Origin: Nitrospinaceae bacterium
Lineage (GTDB): Bacteria > Nitrospinota > Nitrospinia > Nitrospinales > VA-1
Assembly (NCBI GenBank): GCA_021604505.1
Contig: BQJC01000002.1
Span: 186,001-250,000, forward strand
Length of the DNA: 64,000 nt
Direction of reading: 5' to 3'
Positions within the stretch are counted from its first letter, which is position 1. The number at the start of each line of letters is the position of its first letter. Positions 63,179-64,000 of this stretch are shown piece by piece. Both the position numbers and the translations under genes were made by a program. The notes beneath the pieces are model-generated. The model had not been told where the DNA came from and searched no databases. It saw only the letters and a program-made list of their open reading frames with translations.

Positions 63179-63799
63179 TTACAAATTCAAAGACTGCAGT
63201 TTTTTAAAATTAGGCGCCTGCCTGGCTTCTTCATTAGCCTCCGCCGAGGCAAAGTTATTATCGAAATACGCTGCCACCAGATTGGGAAACGCCTTGGAAT
63301 CGGCCAGGGCCAAAAGCCCCGTGTCCCCGATTTCATTTTGCGCCAGATCCATTTCCTCGATCTTCGACAATTTATTCTCTGCAGCGAAAATCACAGCACC
63401 CTCGTCCTTCAAAAAATTACGGTACAAATTCAGCGTTTTAACTTTGGCAAACACTTTGGAATTCACCAACGCCCGAATGCCTGCCGGTCCAATATCGTTT
63501 CCACCAAGTTCCAACCAATTCACCTTGGCAAATAAAGACGCCTCGGCAAGAAGCTTCACGCCTTCATCGCCGATCCGATTTCCACCAAGGTTCAGCCGCT
63601 TGACGTTTGCGACCCGGTCATCCAGGGTGATCACGCTCATTCCCCGCCACCCCACACAATACCCTTTGAGGCTGAGTTCTTTGCCGTCCTTAGAAAGACA
63701 CTCGGAAACGATGCGGTCCATCGTTTCCCGTAGCTGTTCCCCGGAAAGGTTGCAAGGCTCGGCGGGTTTGTAAATATCAAAATGGGATATCGAAGGCAT
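63179..63799 (-). CDS. Leucine-rich-repeat protein (ribonuclease-inhibitor type)
   Basis: About 206 residues with GGGAGGG before the ATG. About five LRR units of 27-29 residues, such as RLNLGGNRIGDEGVKLLAEA and WLELGGNDIGPAGIRALVNS. No signal peptide. RI-type LRRs mediate protein binding and in bacteria are typical of planctomycete- and marine-type genomes. Partner unknown. Confidence 0.9.
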   Translation of the reverse strand: MPSISHFDIYKPAEPCNLSGEQLRETMDRIVSECLSKDGKELSLKGYCVGWRGMSVITLDDRVANVKRLNLGGNRIGDEGVKLLAEASLFAKVNWLELGGNDIGPAGIRALVNSKVFAKVKTLNLYRNFLKDEGAVIFAAENKLSKIEEMDLAQNEIGDTGLLALADSKAFPNLVAAYFDNNFASAEANEEARQAPNFKKLQSLNL

Positions 63800-63979
63800 A
63801 AACCCTCCCTTTTTAGCAAATAAGGGGACAATCCATCAGAACCCCCCGGTATCAATCGATTAGGCGAAAAACCCCTTAACCCCGGGAGTTTTCCTACTAT
63901 TATAGTTTTCAACAGGCTATTATAAGGTTGACAGAAAATCAATTATAATTTAGATTTCCCAGTTTCACTAGGAGAGACC

Positions 63980-64000
63980 ATGAAGTTGGATTTTGACAAA
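63980..64000 (+). CDS. Start of a gene cut by the right window edge
   Basis: ATG 63980 with AGGAGAG 7 bp upstream, giving MKLDFDK. A TTGACA at 63928-63933 and a TAGATT 17 bp later (63951) may be its promoter. Nothing more can be said. Confidence 0.6.

Overview
The window is a gene-dense chromosomal segment of a Gram-negative bacterium. Many products carry lipoprotein or Sec signal peptides, and Tat, sodium-symporter and two-component genes are frequent. The mixture of cobalamin-dependent MetH, a sorbosone-type PQQ dehydrogenase, Rieske/glutamate-synthase fusion, SUMF1-type lipoprotein and many PAS/GAF signalling proteins fits a marine, Nitrospina-like (Nitrospinota) lineage. That placement is inference from gene content only; no 16S gene is present. 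I see no prophage, intact insertion sequence or CRISPR array. The one tRNA is tRNA-Leu(CAG) at about 53.9 kb.

Layout. 0-13 kb: metH (runs off the left edge), a large PAS histidine kinase, a PQQ-type dehydrogenase, a SUMF1 lipoprotein divergent from an orphan ParB, a TPR protein and uvrC. 13-23.6 kb: a decayed glycosyltransferase-39 remnant, an NSS symporter, CBS protein, M48 lipoprotein/SH3 pair, purM, a two-gene SSS symporter, glutamate dehydrogenase, yjbQ and a TPR lipoprotein. 24-27.8 kb: a hybrid histidine kinase and a 2-oxoglutarate oxygenase-like protein. 28-36 kb: a cluster that appears to be under sigma-54 control. 38-46 kb: signalling (REC/degenerate GGDEF, GAF-PP2C), a Rieske-GltS fusion, two methyltransferases and a DUF389 protein. 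46.2-46.4 kb: a candidate small RNA. 46.4-64 kb: AsmA-like, DUF2059, radical SAM, GT4, HEPN-like, DksA-like, HtpX, LPG-synthase-like flippase, ribF, tatB, a convergent DUF2231 pair, rlmB, CNB protein, double-REC kinase, dusB, rluA-family gene, yqgE and an LRR protein.

The most interesting part is 28-34.4 kb. A PAS/AAA+/Fis-type sigma-54 activator with an intact GAFTGA loop (32948-34381) sits beside two divergent control regions built to one plan. In each, a -24/-12 promoter points left, toward either a carboxymuconolactone decarboxylase-quinone oxidoreductase-DUF5069 operon or an exported alpha/beta hydrolase. An exact CGAAATTTCG palindrome lies 85-86 bp upstream of the -12 element, and a second copy of related sequence lies 37-38 bp further on. 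Immediately beyond the second copy is a sigma-70 -10 box pointing right, toward a VOC protein or toward the activator itself. I read this as a self-regulating regulon for handling a reactive small molecule; the inducer is unknown. Two more good sigma-54 promoters lie just to the right (34832-34847 and 35332-35347), but without that palindrome.

Other items worth a second look are a discrete RNA of about 180 nt at 46193-46371 with its own promoter, a strong terminator and a perfect extended Shine-Dalgarno; a 15-codon leader ORF coupled to a DUF2231 gene; a 16-nt hairpin shared by two distant sites; and an A+T-rich HEPN-like gene that runs into the start of a glycosyltransferase gene.
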